Below are positions 9,294-19,664 of a stretch of DNA of 64,000 nt, piece after piece. Every line of letters begins with the position of its first letter. The stretch's first letter is position 1. The stretch is from Ceratorhiza oryzae-sativae. Lineage: Eukaryota > Basidiomycota > Agaricomycetes > Cantharellales > Ceratobasidiaceae. The position numbers and the translations under genes are program-made. The DNA lies in NCBI GenBank assembly GCA_030998015.1, contig JARWMV010000013.1, forward strand, positions 1-64,000, read 5' to 3'. The notes under the pieces are model-generated. The model did no database searches and was not told where the DNA came from. It saw nothing but the letters and a program-made list of their open reading frames with translations.

Positions 9294-12200
9294 CTTTAAC
9301 TCCCTATAGGCCAAGTGAAGAAGCTAAGGCTGCTATAGACAAGCAAATAGATGATTGGTTGTGCTTAGGTGTAATTGAGGAATCTAAGAGCCCTTGGGGC
9401 TTCCCAGTGCTTGTAGTATGGCGGAATAATAAGCCTTGCTTGTGCATTGATTACAGGAAGCTTAATGCAGTAGCTATACCAGATGAATACCCTCTACCTA
9501 GGCAACAAGACATCCTTCATTCGCTTGAAGGAGCCCAATATCTCAGTACTCTAGATGCTCTAGCAGGCTTTACTCAACTCCAGATAAAGGATGAGGATAG
9601 GCCTAAGACAGCATTTAGATGTCACAGAGGACACTTTCAATTCAGAAGAATGCCTTTTGGATGGAGAAATGGACCTCCAGTATTCCAAAGGGTTATGACT
9701 GATGTTTTGGCCCCATTCTTATGGATATTTGCTCTAGTATATATAGATGACATTGTGATATACAGCAAGTCATTTGAAGACCACTGTGAGCATCTAGACA
9801 AAGTATTAAAGGCCATTGCAGACTCTGGATTGACTCTTTCTCCTGGTAAATGCCACCTTGGATATCAATCTTTACTCCTTTTAGGACAAAAAGTATCCAG
9901 ACTTGGCATGTCTACACATAAGGAGAAAGTGGAAGGCATTCTACAATTAGAGGAACCTAAGGATATACCTACATTACAAACATTCTTAGGAATGATGACC
10001 TACTTTTCAAGTTATATTCCATATTATACTTGGATAGTAGCCCCATTATTTAATCTCTTAAAGAAGAGTGTCAAGTGGAAATGGGATAAATTGGAATCCC
10101 ATGCTTTCAAACTAGCTAAGCTAGTCCTAGCCAATGCACCAGTTCTCTCTTACCCAATACCAGGGATGCCCTATAGGCTTTATACTGATGCATGTGACTT
10201 TGGAATAGCTGCTATCTTACAGCAAATTCAAACCATGAAACTTAAGGACCTGAAAGGAACTAGAGTTTATGATCAATGTAAGAAAGCTCACCAAGAAGGG
10301 TTACCTGTCCCCAGGTTTATTACACCTGACTCCAAAGGAAAGGTCATCCTGACTGGGGGGGCTGATGGTACTGAAGCTTTTGACTATGAAGATACTTGGA
10401 AGGAAGACTTTGAAGAAACTGAAGTACACATAGAGCAAGTCATTGCCTATTGGTCAAGACTTCTCAAATCAGCTGAGACAAGGTACTCAGCCACTGAGAG
10501 AGAAGCTCTAGGTGTAAGAGATGGTCTAGTGAAATTCCACATGTATCTTGAAGGTGCTAAAGTTGTAGTAGTGTCAGATCATGCTGCCCTTAAATGGAGT
10601 AAGACTTACCAAACTGTGAACAGAAGACTATCTGGTTATGGCATAGTAATAGCTGCCTTCCCAGACCTAGTAATAGTTCATAGAGCAGGCAAAGTCCATA
10701 CTAATGTTGACCCAATCTCTAGATTAAGAAGAAGGATCCCTAGACAAGATGGACCTTTAGCAGACTTATCAACCCCTCTTACCTTCAACAATGACACTGA
10801 AGACGCCCTGAAGAATCTGTACCAAGAAATAGGTGTAGACTTTGAGAAGGATTTGTTAGTCCAGTCGACTATGCATGCTTTAGCCAATGAAGAAAAGCCT
10901 TCCAAAGGTTTTAGGACAAGGTTTAAGGTAAGAAACAAAGTATGTAAAGCTAATGTCTCTCTTGCTACATCAGGTTTGAATGAGCTACACATCAGTATTA
11001 ATGAATCTGAAGTTAATCGCTTTTATGAAGCATACACTAATGATCCCCATTTTGCTGATGTACTCAAGAAGCTGCAAGGTGAGTATGATCATCTAAATCC
11101 ACCCTACAAACAATACAGGATTGGAGAAAATGGTCTTATTTACTTTTGCAGAGATGACAATTACAAGCTGTGTGTCCCTAAAGACTTACAAAAGGAAGTA
11201 GTAGCTGAAATACATGACTCTCTTCAAGAAGGAGCTCATGCTGGCTACCATAGGACTTACTATAAAGTAGCTTCCACCTACTACTGGCCTAAGATGGTAC
11301 AAGTCATTAAGGAATATGTGCGCACTTGTGATATTTGTCAAAAGGCTAAGCCTAAAAGACATGGACAAAGAGGTTTTCTTCAATCTATTCCAATTCCTAG
11401 TCAGCCTTTTGAAGTAGTAACCATGGATTTTATAATGGATCTTCCTCCTAGCAATGGATTTAATGCCATACTAACTATAGTTGATAAATTGACTAAGTAT
11501 GCGCACTTTATCCCTTGCAATACTTCTATCAATGAGGAAGAGACTGCCAAACTATTCCATGCACATATATGGACCAAGTATGGTCTTCCAAGACAGGTTA
11601 TTACTGACAGAGACTCTAGATGGACAGGAGCCTTTTGGGAACACTTAACCTCTTGGGTTGGCATTCAGAGATCGCTTACTACAGCTTATCACCCACAAGC
11701 TGATGGACAGAGTGAGATTATGAACCAAACCTTAGAGATTGCCTTAAGAGCTTTTGTCTTTCCTTCAATGGACAATTGGAGTGACCTCCTAAATGATTTT
11801 AGCTTTGCTTACAACACCATGGAGCATACATCTACAGGATTTACACCTTCTTATCTTCTTTTAGGATTTGAACCACTTCGACCCTCAGATTTACTCACTT
11901 CTACTGGTAAAGCTTTAGCCAGACCCTCTGTAGAAGATCCTAAAGCTGTGAACTTCAATGAGATGATGAAAGCTATTCGCTCTCAAGCTCAGGATGCCTT
12001 GAAATTGGCTCAGGTTCACATGGAGGATCAATACAACAAGAACCATAGTTATCTTGATCTACAGGAAGGAGATTTGGTCATGCTGAATCCACATTCCCTG
12101 AACCTGCTGAGAAATCAGAAGGGAAAAGGAAGGAAGCTCCAGATGAAGTATGATGGTCCCTTTGAAGTCCTAGAGAAGCTTTCAGATGTAACTTATCACA

Positions 12201-12529
12201 TCAAGATTCCAGCCAGCTACAAGATTCACCCTGTGATTAATGTAGCTCATCTGGAACCTTATCATAGAGATAAAGATGGTACAGACTGTCCCAAGAAACA
12301 TCTGAATAGATCTGACTTTGACAAGGAACCTGAATGGGAAGTGGAAGAGATTCTGGATGAAAAGATGATCAAGAAAGGACAGAGAAAACAGTGTTGATAT
12401 CTTACAAGATTTGTGGGTTATCCACCTGAATGGGATGAATGGTTATCCAGGCAGCAGTTGACAAATGCTCCCAGGATACTCAAGGAATGGGAACTTAAGC
12501 AACACCTCAAGACATCTAAGAAGTCTTAA
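9294..12529 (+). pseudogene. Element C pol: RT, RNase H, integrase, chromodomain (one late stop)
   Basis: A single frame is open from 9294 to the TGA at 12395 and continues in the same frame to TAA at 12527, so only one stop breaks it. RT has LCIDYRKLN and the catalytic YIDD (near 9740). RNase H starts at YTDACDFGIAAIL and carries an insertion of about 90 aa before VIAYWSR, unlike the RNase H of A, B and J. The integrase has CDICQKAKPKRHG, Asp in MDFIMDLP, Asp in ITDRDSRW and Glu in EIMNQTLE. The end resembles a chromodomain (FVGYPPEWDEW), which the stop removes. RT upstream of 9294 is cut off by insertion B. Apart from the stop this is the best preserved pol in the window. Confidence 0.88.
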
Positions 12530-12648
12530 CCCTTTCCTGAAAATCATTCCAAGAACAACACGTGATTTCTCTGTTGTTTGTTTACTGACAAAGTCATTTT
12601 GTAGATATAAATCGGCTAGCATTTACCACTGGAAACACCACACCAACC

Positions 12649-12987
12649 ATGGCCAACCTCATTATCATCATTGCTGTCTCTCCCCATCCTCATGGTCTTT
12701 GCCCCTTACTACCTCTACAGTCTGGAGAAGACTTTATATGGGTCGCACCTGGACAAAAGGTAGTGGAGTACTCCAACCTGGAGCGCACCATAACTGTCAC
12801 TGGCAGGGTGGTGATTTCCCTGCCCTACAAGCTGGTATACCTCAGCAGGCAAGGACCCTCTGGACTGTAAGCCTGCTAACATCCTCTCCATTGCCTTGGT
12901 GAGGAATCGCAGGCAGTATAGCCCTTACAGGGGTCCAGGAAACAGAGGCATGCCCTCTGAGCTTTCATCTGCCAGACCACCCATACT
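12649..12987 (+). CDS. Element C accessory gene 0 (putative, spliced, partial model)
   Basis: An ATG at 12649 opens a 73-codon frame with a hydrophobic start (MANLIIIIAVS). A GT donor at 12867 and an AG acceptor before 12913 join it to 12913-12987 in phase. A further GTAAGT donor follows at 12988 and another near 13110, so more exons are likely but I could not place them. No domain was recognised. The hydrophobic N-terminus could be a signal or anchor. It follows pol by about 120 bases, on the same strand. Confidence 0.35.
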
Positions 12988-13553
12988 GTAAGTCCAAAAT
13001 CTATTTACTGGTTTAATGCTTATGGTACTGGACAGATCAAATGCAAGGGATGGAGCGACAGCAATACTTAGGATCTTTTCTACAGCTGTAGATAAGATTA
13101 ACCAAGCTTGGTAAGTCAGATCTTTCCTGATCATCTTATCAAGTCCACTGATCTATTTGGATCGATCACATCTAGTCCCCATCAAGAAACTTTTTCCCCT
13201 TAACTCCCCTTTAAGTCTTGTACCAGAACTTTCTGTATATAGATTTAAAGTATAAAGTTGTCTGATCCCCTAAGCAATCATCAGAATGAGTCACTGCAAA
13301 GTAATCTCAGTTGACTGCTTGGACTGATCACCAACTGTGAGGTTTAAGGACTAGATAAGAAAGATCTGGAAGGATCAGCATGTGATAACTGTACAGATAA
13401 CAGCAGAGCGCACTCTATTTGGCCAGTTACAAGCTTCTTTTGCTTGGAGTAAGCTTCCTATTGGCAACTGGATGTGAAATACATGCAGTATAAGATTTTT
13501 GTGTCGTCTCTAAGGTACTACAGCTGTATACTGCACAGTTTTACCCTCTAAAC
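12988..13553 (+). other. Interval between accessory genes 0 and 1 of element C
   Basis: No long reading frame. There are scattered GTAAGT motifs and repeated GATC-rich words. A TATA-like TATAAGAT near 13489 lies about 65 bases upstream of the ATG of gene 1. This is probably the end of gene 0 plus the promoter of gene 1. Confidence 0.35.
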
Positions 13554-14389
13554 ATGTCTGACTACTCAATTGAACGTCCCCAGACTCCCAGCACTCATCT
13601 GGACTTTCTGGAGTGTCGCTTTATGGGCCTCAGATGGGAACGCACTAGGGTGCAATCTCAAAACAGGCAGAATAGGCGACAATCTAGAAGGGAGGGCATT
13701 GAGCCTGCCCCAGATGTGCCACTTCCAGTATACCCCAATCCAGCTCCCTCTGCCCTTTATCCTCCACTTCCAACCTATCCATTGGAAGCTCCCAGTCAAG
13801 GCCCTCATTTCAAGATTGGATGGCCGACTCCTCCCTCTCCAGGGTTGGAGCCAACCCCATTTGATCTGGTTTTGATGCATGGATGGGGCAGGAGGGATGA
13901 AAGGGCTGTGCCTCCCCCAAGGAGCATAAGCCCAGTCGATTATGAGGAGTTCCTGGAGAGAATGGACTGGTAAGTTCTTGACTTCGACTGAGTCAAGATC
14001 TAAAGCTGATCTGTCTAGGGATTATGCACATTGGCCCCATGAGGCTTCCAGAGAGCCTTCCATACTCTCTGAAGCACCTACTGATGGGGAATATGAGTCA
14101 GGAGGAGAGCTTCCTGAATATCAGTGAGTTTGCTTCTCTTGAATCAAGATCTAAAGTTGACTTGTTTAGACTTGCTTATCCTCCTTCCCCTTCTCCTGAA
14201 TACCAGCCAGAATCACCATCTGACTCATTTTCTGATGGAACTGAGTCATCTGGTGACCTTCTGGTGACGGAGTTGGCCTTAGAAAGTAGGGTACAGGAGT
14301 TGAATAGGGAACTAGTGGAAGAAGTAGGGAACCTCAGAGCTGCACAAAGACATCTGAGGGATATCATGGAGACTCATGACATGTACTAG
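13554..14389 (+). CDS. Element C accessory gene 1: Pro/Ser-rich protein with C-terminal coiled coil (246 aa), intact
   Basis: Three exons, 13554-13969, 14019-14123 and 14170-14389, join into one open frame of 741 nt. The introns are 49 and 46 bp, with GTAAGT/CTAG and GTGAGT/TTAG borders. The protein has a basic Arg/Gln-rich segment (about residues 30-55), a Pro-rich middle (PLPVYPNPAPSALYPPLPTYP), an acidic Ser/Pro/Glu region with PEYQPESPSDSFSD, and a heptad-like helix at the end (LALESRVQELNRELVEEVGNL). It resembles in style fungal retrotransposon-borne regulators, but I recognise no family. Each intron holds a similar sequence around TCAAGATCTAAAG, so one exon-intron unit may be a duplication of the other. 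Confidence 0.65.
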
Positions 14390-14596
14390 TTTAGTCTGCT
14401 TGGAATTTATGCTATTGTCCCCCAATTCCACTGGTGTGAACCTAAGGGACAATCCTATAATTACAAAGAGCAAAGGCTGGACGTCTCTAGGCTATAAAAA
14501 CAGCCTTGGAGAGCCCTCTCTCCTCAGCAGTTCAACACCCTCTAGTTCTACAGCTCTACTTCTCTCTCATCTTCATATTATCATCTCCTTTCCACC

Positions 14597-15649
14597 ATGC
14601 AGACTCCTCCCTTCATGTTGAATGATGTCCAGATTATGGCCAGCATCAACTCGATCCTGTCCTGCAAGCACTTCCATGTGTTTGCTAGTGTCATGCGTCA
14701 AGGGGAGAGTAAGTTTTTCAGTAGCCCATCCATCCTTGAGTGCAAGTTCAGGGAGGGCATTGAAGTACAGCACAGTGTGGGTCAGAGCTGGTATAAGGAT
14801 GGCTGGTACCTAAGTGACCAAACCATTCATGCTCTTACTGATGCTCTATTGCAAGTGCGCGACTGTGTTGCCACTTTCTGCAATGATGGAGGCCTTAAGA
14901 AGGCTGAGGTTTTGAACAGCTTTGGAGTGGACTCACCTCTGTATGCGCAATTTAGGGTGGCAAATATTGCATACCCTCTAGAGCCAGAAAAGGGTTTCCA
15001 CATCCAGGACTGGCATGAGCCTTTTGATTCCTTCTCTGACCTGATCTACATGGTAGTTCGTCTCCAAATCTGGGGCAATCACATGCTGAGTGCCTTGAAC
15101 CATCTGGCTCACTCTAAAGGGCTTGTTCCAGATGAAGGACACTTGCTGGAGCTTCCTCCTGTGCCCTGTGGGATTCTAGCTTTTGCCCAGTGCACCTGGG
15201 ACAAGTATTTGCTTGAACACCCTTATGGGAGCTGGGAGTTGCCTGCAGATGATGGAGTCCCTGCTGTTTGGGGAAACAATGTAGTAAGCATCTCCTAGTT
15301 CATGCTTTCTGCATTTATTGACTCTTAATTAGCGCTACTTGGTGGCCCTATCAGAGGAATATTCTCATAGGACAGCTAAGGCTAAATATGAAGAATGGTG
15401 GGCAGGGCAGAAGGATAAGAAGCTTAATGCTCGCCTTAGAATTTTCTTTGGGATAAAGCCTCTGAGGCTGCAGAACCTTCTATGAGCCCTGAGCCTTCTT
15501 TTGGAGATGAAGATTCAGATTCTGAGACTCTCAGTGGCTCCTGCCCTCCTTCACCTCCCAGTACTCCTGAACCTTGTCCTAGTAACAAAGGAAAGGAAAG
15601 GGAGCACATTTACATCAGCTCTGATGATGAGGGATATGATTCTCTCTAA
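14597..15649 (+). pseudogene. Element C accessory gene 2: about 330 aa, spliced, one frameshift
   Basis: The ATG at 14597 follows a TATA box (GCTATAAAAACAG near 14490) by about 100 bases. Exon 1 runs to about 15283 (donor GTAAGC), and exon 2 starts at 15333 after TTAATTAG, in phase. Near 15442 one base appears to be missing. With that change the frame would continue through an acidic Ser/Pro-rich tail (PSMSPEPSFGDEDSD and ISSDDEGYDSL) to TAA at 15647. Exon 1 encodes a compact, probably folded domain (FASVMRQGESKFFSSPSILE, HIQDWHEPFDSFSDLIYM, ILAFAQCTWDKYLLE) that I cannot assign. An acidic tail after a folded domain would suit a nuclear or chromatin-linked role, which is inference. Confidence 0.55.
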
Positions 15650-15670
15650 TGTGAGTTGACATACCAGACT

Positions 15671-15677
15671 GGGGGGG
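15671..15677 (+). promoter_or_regulatory. Polypurine tract of element C
   Basis: A run of seven G lies three bases before the LTR start at 15681 and marks the 3' end of the internal region. Confidence 0.7.
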
Positions 15678-15680
15678 CTA

Positions 15681-16988
15681 TGTTATGGATCACTAACATT
15701 TTCTATTATTTTAGTCTGCTCTGCCAACCTCAAGCGATGCCTCTGTAATTAAATTGTGAAATACTTGAATTTGTATGCACTCTGAATTGTACTATTTTCC
15801 GTTCCATTAAATAGTACAAATTTCCCGCTCTCCAACGCATATTTTATTAAGTTTTTACGATAAGATCTCAGAGAGATACAGAGGTTGCGATATTTCCTCT
15901 TATCAGGAGATATTGATTACAACATCGCACCGCTCATATCTCGGCAACCGCTTACGCTATCAAAGCGATCTTGTGCTCTATCGATAGCCAATCTTCGGCG
16001 GTATCTGCTGCCCGAAGATCGTCGCGATCCACCGGATCCTCGCGCCGGAATGGCCCGAAGATCATTAGAATCTTACTGGACCATCAATCAAGATCTAATG
16101 ACTCCAGTGAGTCAGGAGAGCTTCCCAAATTGATCCAGAAGCTTCTCTGACTCACTTTATGACTCACTGAGATGTAGCCTCCATTCATTACATGTATATA
16201 CTATGATAATATGATCTACAAGCCAATAGCAGGTCTCAGATGCATCAATGCCTTCGATCCACACCCTGTCTTTACTCTTTTATCCTATACTGGGCTAGGG
16301 TGTACCCCAAGTATAGCAGTACCCTCTTTTGATGATCGCACTGGCATGCATGTATCTATTTGGCTCTGGAATGCCCTCCTTAGGGTATAAAAGGACCTCC
16401 TCTGAGGCCCTTCCAGACCACCTTCCCTTCACTACTCAACCCAGACCAGTTATTGGTTTCTTTTCTCTTTCTATTTCTCTTGTCTGTGTGTGATTTCTTA
16501 TATAACTAGTACTGAGGAATAAAGTACCATATTAGTTATATACTGTCTGATTCATTGTATCTTATATACAGAGATATATAAGGATACAATATTGCCTGAT
16601 TGAGCATGACATTAAGTACCAGCTATTAGAGGAAATCTAAGTACCTGTAGCTGAGGAAGTACATGCATTAGGCAGCCCACCATCTATCCTATAAGCTATC
16701 GCTTAAGACTAGTATTAAGATTAGTATCAGTTAGTCCAAGCGACTAGGGCTGAACTGCATTTAAGATATTTAAGGGAACCTGACCTTAGTAGTCTTGCTC
16801 TTTATACCTATAAATTAGTCAGTTTACACTGTGAAAGATTAAGACTACCTTGAGTGTTACTTGATTGCATTGCAACTACTTTGAGCCTTCTTACTCTAGT
16901 CTAAGAAGTATTGAGTACAATTAGTGTATACTAACATATCTACCTTTGCTTAAGCTCTAGATATTCAAGTGTACCCTGACCTGTAACA
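15681..16988 (+). repeat. Element C 3' LTR (1308 bp; LTR family E)
   Basis: It starts TGTTATGGATCACTAACA and ends ACCTGTAACA. Two more LTRs of this family stand alone at 24059-25363 (minus) and 33536-34836 (plus). Inside lie a block unusually rich in CpG (about 15930-16075), a TATA box (GGTATAAAAGG near 16385) and A/T-rich palindromes near 16505-16590. Confidence 0.9.
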
Positions 16989-18248
16989 CTGGGTTGTTAA
17001 AAGCATCCAGGAATCCCTTCCTGAAATCCTTCCAGGATGCAAGAATACCTGTGTGTTCACCTGCTAGTAGTTTCCGGCAGTAAGGTTGTACCCAGTTTGC
17101 CACTTCCTGTCCTCCATGTTCATTAACACAGCCAATATCTTTTTTCGGTCATCAAAGGCTGATTCGTCATAGTCAGCAAAGAAAAGTTCCATGCCAATTA
17201 TGAAGTTCTCTGCTTCCTTCCCTTTTTTCCCATTAAATTTGCTGGGTCTCCCTAGTCATGCCTCCTTAGGAGTGTGGTTTGCAGCAAGGGTAGGTTGGTT
17301 TGCTTGGGATGGAGGTTCTGTTCGGGGTCTTATTGTGGACTCAGCCTGGAAGGTTCTTCCCAGAAAGGGTGTTTGTACTGGGGAGGCTGAGGGGGATTGT
17401 GAGGGGCTTCCTATGACCACCCTAGTTCTTCACCTGGTCTCATCTGTCCTTCCCCTTGGCCTTCCTGCTTCAGTTGTTTTCTGGAGCTTGTTTCCTAGAT
17501 TGGTTACCGGTTGTTCTAGTGTGATTAGGATCTCCCCTGTGTTTTCAGTTTTCTTCTCTAAGCTTTCAAGCTTTTGCTCTTGCATTCCCAGTACCTGGTT
17601 TATTTCCATGGAGATGTCCTTTAATTCTTTTATCAGGTTCCCCATTTCTGCTTTTAGGCTGTCCTGGTTCTTTGCCACAAAGAGGACATTTTTGTTGGAT
17701 GTTTCCATTGACCTTACCATCCAGTCCACATTTCCTTCTTGTCAGGTTAGTGATATTTGACACTGATTTATACCTGTGATTGCCTTTTCTAGTTCCCTAT
17801 GGTTATTGTCTCTAAGTTCCTTGAGCCCTGCCCTGATGGCAGTGGCAATGGTGTGAATAGGGTTGGCAGTGGCTATGGTTCCGGGACCTGGCTGGGGTTG
17901 TGTCCTTGCCTCTTCCGCCAAGGCTGTGCCTTGTTCATATATGGTTCGGGTCATATCTTCTACCTCATCCCTCTCTGGATTTGAGATATCTTCTGGGTCT
18001 GGATTTATCAGGTGAATTGGCGGTTGAGGGCTGTGGAGCAGTATTCCCCCTATTTCCCCTCCCAGGATGGGGGCCCAAGTGGGGTTAGGTTGAGCCACTG
18101 GTCATGGGTTTTGTGGCAACCCCCCTGGCATTCCTTGGAGGGTCTCATCTGGGTTACCTTCAGCCTCTGGGGAAGCAATGGGTTTGGGTGATTGTGGCCT
18201 ACTATTTGCCACTCTGCTTTGAGATCGAGTTTGTGGTCTCTGTGACAT
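16989..18248 (-). pseudogene. Element G gag, 5' part (truncated by element C, with stops)
   Basis: Reads on the minus strand from the ATG at 18248 and matches the intact gag of element F. It is cut at 16989 by the insertion of C, so the capsid end, zinc knuckle, protease and all of pol are displaced left of the window. An in-frame TGA stands near 17745 where F has CGA. The N-terminal third is Pro/Gln-rich, then a coiled coil (METSNKNVLFVAKNQDSLKAE region), then the start of the capsid-like domain. The leader 18249-18368 also matches F and includes the primer-binding segment (18355-18366). Confidence 0.85.
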
Positions 18249-18368
18249 AGTTTCTTTGTGTTCTCTTATGTATCACAGGAGTTAGCTGGTTTCTTGTGTA
18301 CTCAGCCCTTAGTATCTGTGTAGTATACTTATGTTTGCCACTAGTTAACTTAAGAGCTTGCTTTATAA

Positions 18369-18377
18369 TGTTGTGAC
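18369..18377 (-). repeat. Element G 5' LTR, first fragment (split by F)
   Basis: Nine bases, TGTTGTGAC, equal the LTR terminus. The rest of this LTR lies at 28560-29209. The last five (GTGAC) are the target duplication of element F. Confidence 0.75.
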
Positions 18378-19366
18378 TGTCGTGACCCTCTGGAGGCTCC
18401 CTTGTGGAGCACTTAAGTAGTGGCTGCGTTGACGGTTTGGTGCTATGCAGTATGTATTGAGCGTTCTAGTTACAGTGTTTTGCTATGGTCTATGGTGGTT
18501 GACGAGATAAAGCAAGCTGAGGCATCCAGTCTTGCTTTATCCTCCTTATATATACCTGTGGCTGTGGTGGCTGCGGACGTATTATCTAAGCACACTCCGC
18601 AGTAGGTGTAGGTTATGTACAGTACTATGGGTTAGGTAATTGTTTGTCTTAAGTTTGTGCGGCTCCGAATCTTATAGAGCCGTGCGAGTGTCGTGACCCT
18701 CTGGAGGCTCCCTTGTGGAGCACTTAAGTAGTGGCTGCATTGACGGTTTTGGTACTATGCAGTATGTATTTTGTGTTCTAGTTACAGTGTTTGCTATGGT
18801 CTATGGTGGTTGACGAGATAAAGCAAGCTGAGGCATCCAGTCTTGCTTTATCCTCCTTATATATTCCTGTGGCTGCGGTGGCTGCGGACGTATTATCTAA
18901 GCACACTCCGCAGTAGGTGTAGGTTATGTACAGTACTATGGGTTAGGTAATTGTTTGTCTTAAGTTTGTGTGGCTCCAAATCTTATAGAGCTGTGCAAGG
19001 TCCAAGGGTCATGTGACCTTTTTGGACTTAAGCACCCGGCGCTTAATCGCTGATTAAGCGCCGAGATCACGTGACAACTCGCTCCTCGCTCCAGGTAACA
19101 TGGGAGAGAAACGCTGGAGTGAGTTCAGGGTAACCACCAGCGCTTAATCGTTGGTAAGCGCCGAGATCACGTGACAACTCGCTCCTCGCTCCAGGTAACA
19201 TGGGAGAGAAACGCTGGAGCGAGTTCAGGGTAACCACCAGCGCTTAATCATTGGTAAGCGCCGAGATCACGTGATCCTGTTTATGGTTTGTTCCGCTTCG
19301 GGAAAAATGCCATAAATCTGTACAATATTTGGTTGTTAGGTTATGTCTGCTAGGCGGGTCATAACA
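18378..19366 (-). repeat. Element F 3' LTR (989 bp) with an internal 311-bp duplication
   Basis: On the plus strand it starts TGTCGTGACCC and ends GGGTCATAACA. The first 311 bases are repeated from 18689 (TGTCGTGACCC again). Each copy has a TATA box and the AGCTTGCTTTAT segment on the minus strand. Two copies of the roughly 100-bp CACGTG repeat lie at 19020-19270, against four in the 5' LTR. Confidence 0.88.
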
Positions 19367-19400
19367 TTATCCCCCCCTTTGGACATGTCTTGGGGGATCT
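19367..19400 (-). promoter_or_regulatory. Polypurine tract of element F
   Basis: On the minus strand the run CAAAGGGGGGG ends just before the 3' LTR, preceded by the sequence CCCCCAAGACATGTC seen at the same place in A. Confidence 0.8.
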
Positions 19401-19441
19401 TGAGGCATGTTTCTTTTCTGGGTTCTAAAAGTTTCTAGAAG

Positions 19442-19569
19442 GTATCTCATATATCGAGGAGGTTAAGGGCGCTGGACTCGAACCAACGACCTTCCGTTCA
19501 ATGTGTAATTGATTAGCTAGGAGATGATGAGTCAGGCTAGACCCCTTAACCTCTACGCTACATGAGATT
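19442..19569 (-). other. tRNA-like palindrome with A and B boxes (element F)
   Basis: On the minus strand an A box TAGCGTAGAGG (19560-19550) and a B box GGTTCGAGTCC (19484-19474) lie 66 bases apart, both matching Pol III consensus. They sit inside the same nested inverted repeats as in A. The T-arm is perfect, but an acceptor stem and a 7-base anticodon loop cannot be formed, so this is tRNA-like, not a clear tRNA gene. Confidence 0.55.
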
Positions 19570-19664
19570 ACTTTCTCCTTGCTTATTTCCTTGTTTAAGC
19601 TTACTTCTCGACACATGGTCTGTGAATAAAACAAGCTTATACAAAGATAATTTATTTTTATTTT

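Larger units (their letters stand above)
9294..16988 (+). mobile_element. Element C: large Ty3-gypsy element with accessory genes after pol
   Basis: Pol from RT onward, about 3.1 kb of accessory region with at least two spliced genes, a polypurine tract and a 1308-bp 3' LTR. Sequence on the right, from 16989, is the gag gene of element G (minus), so C is inserted in G. The target duplication would match CTGGG (16989-16993). The 5' LTR and gag of C lie outside the window. Confidence 0.85.

Noticed and set aside
15885..16133. An 82-codon frame repeated in two family E LTRs
   Set aside because: It starts at TTG, not ATG, shows no domain, is broken in the third LTR, and is explained by similarity of the LTRs and the CpG-rich block.
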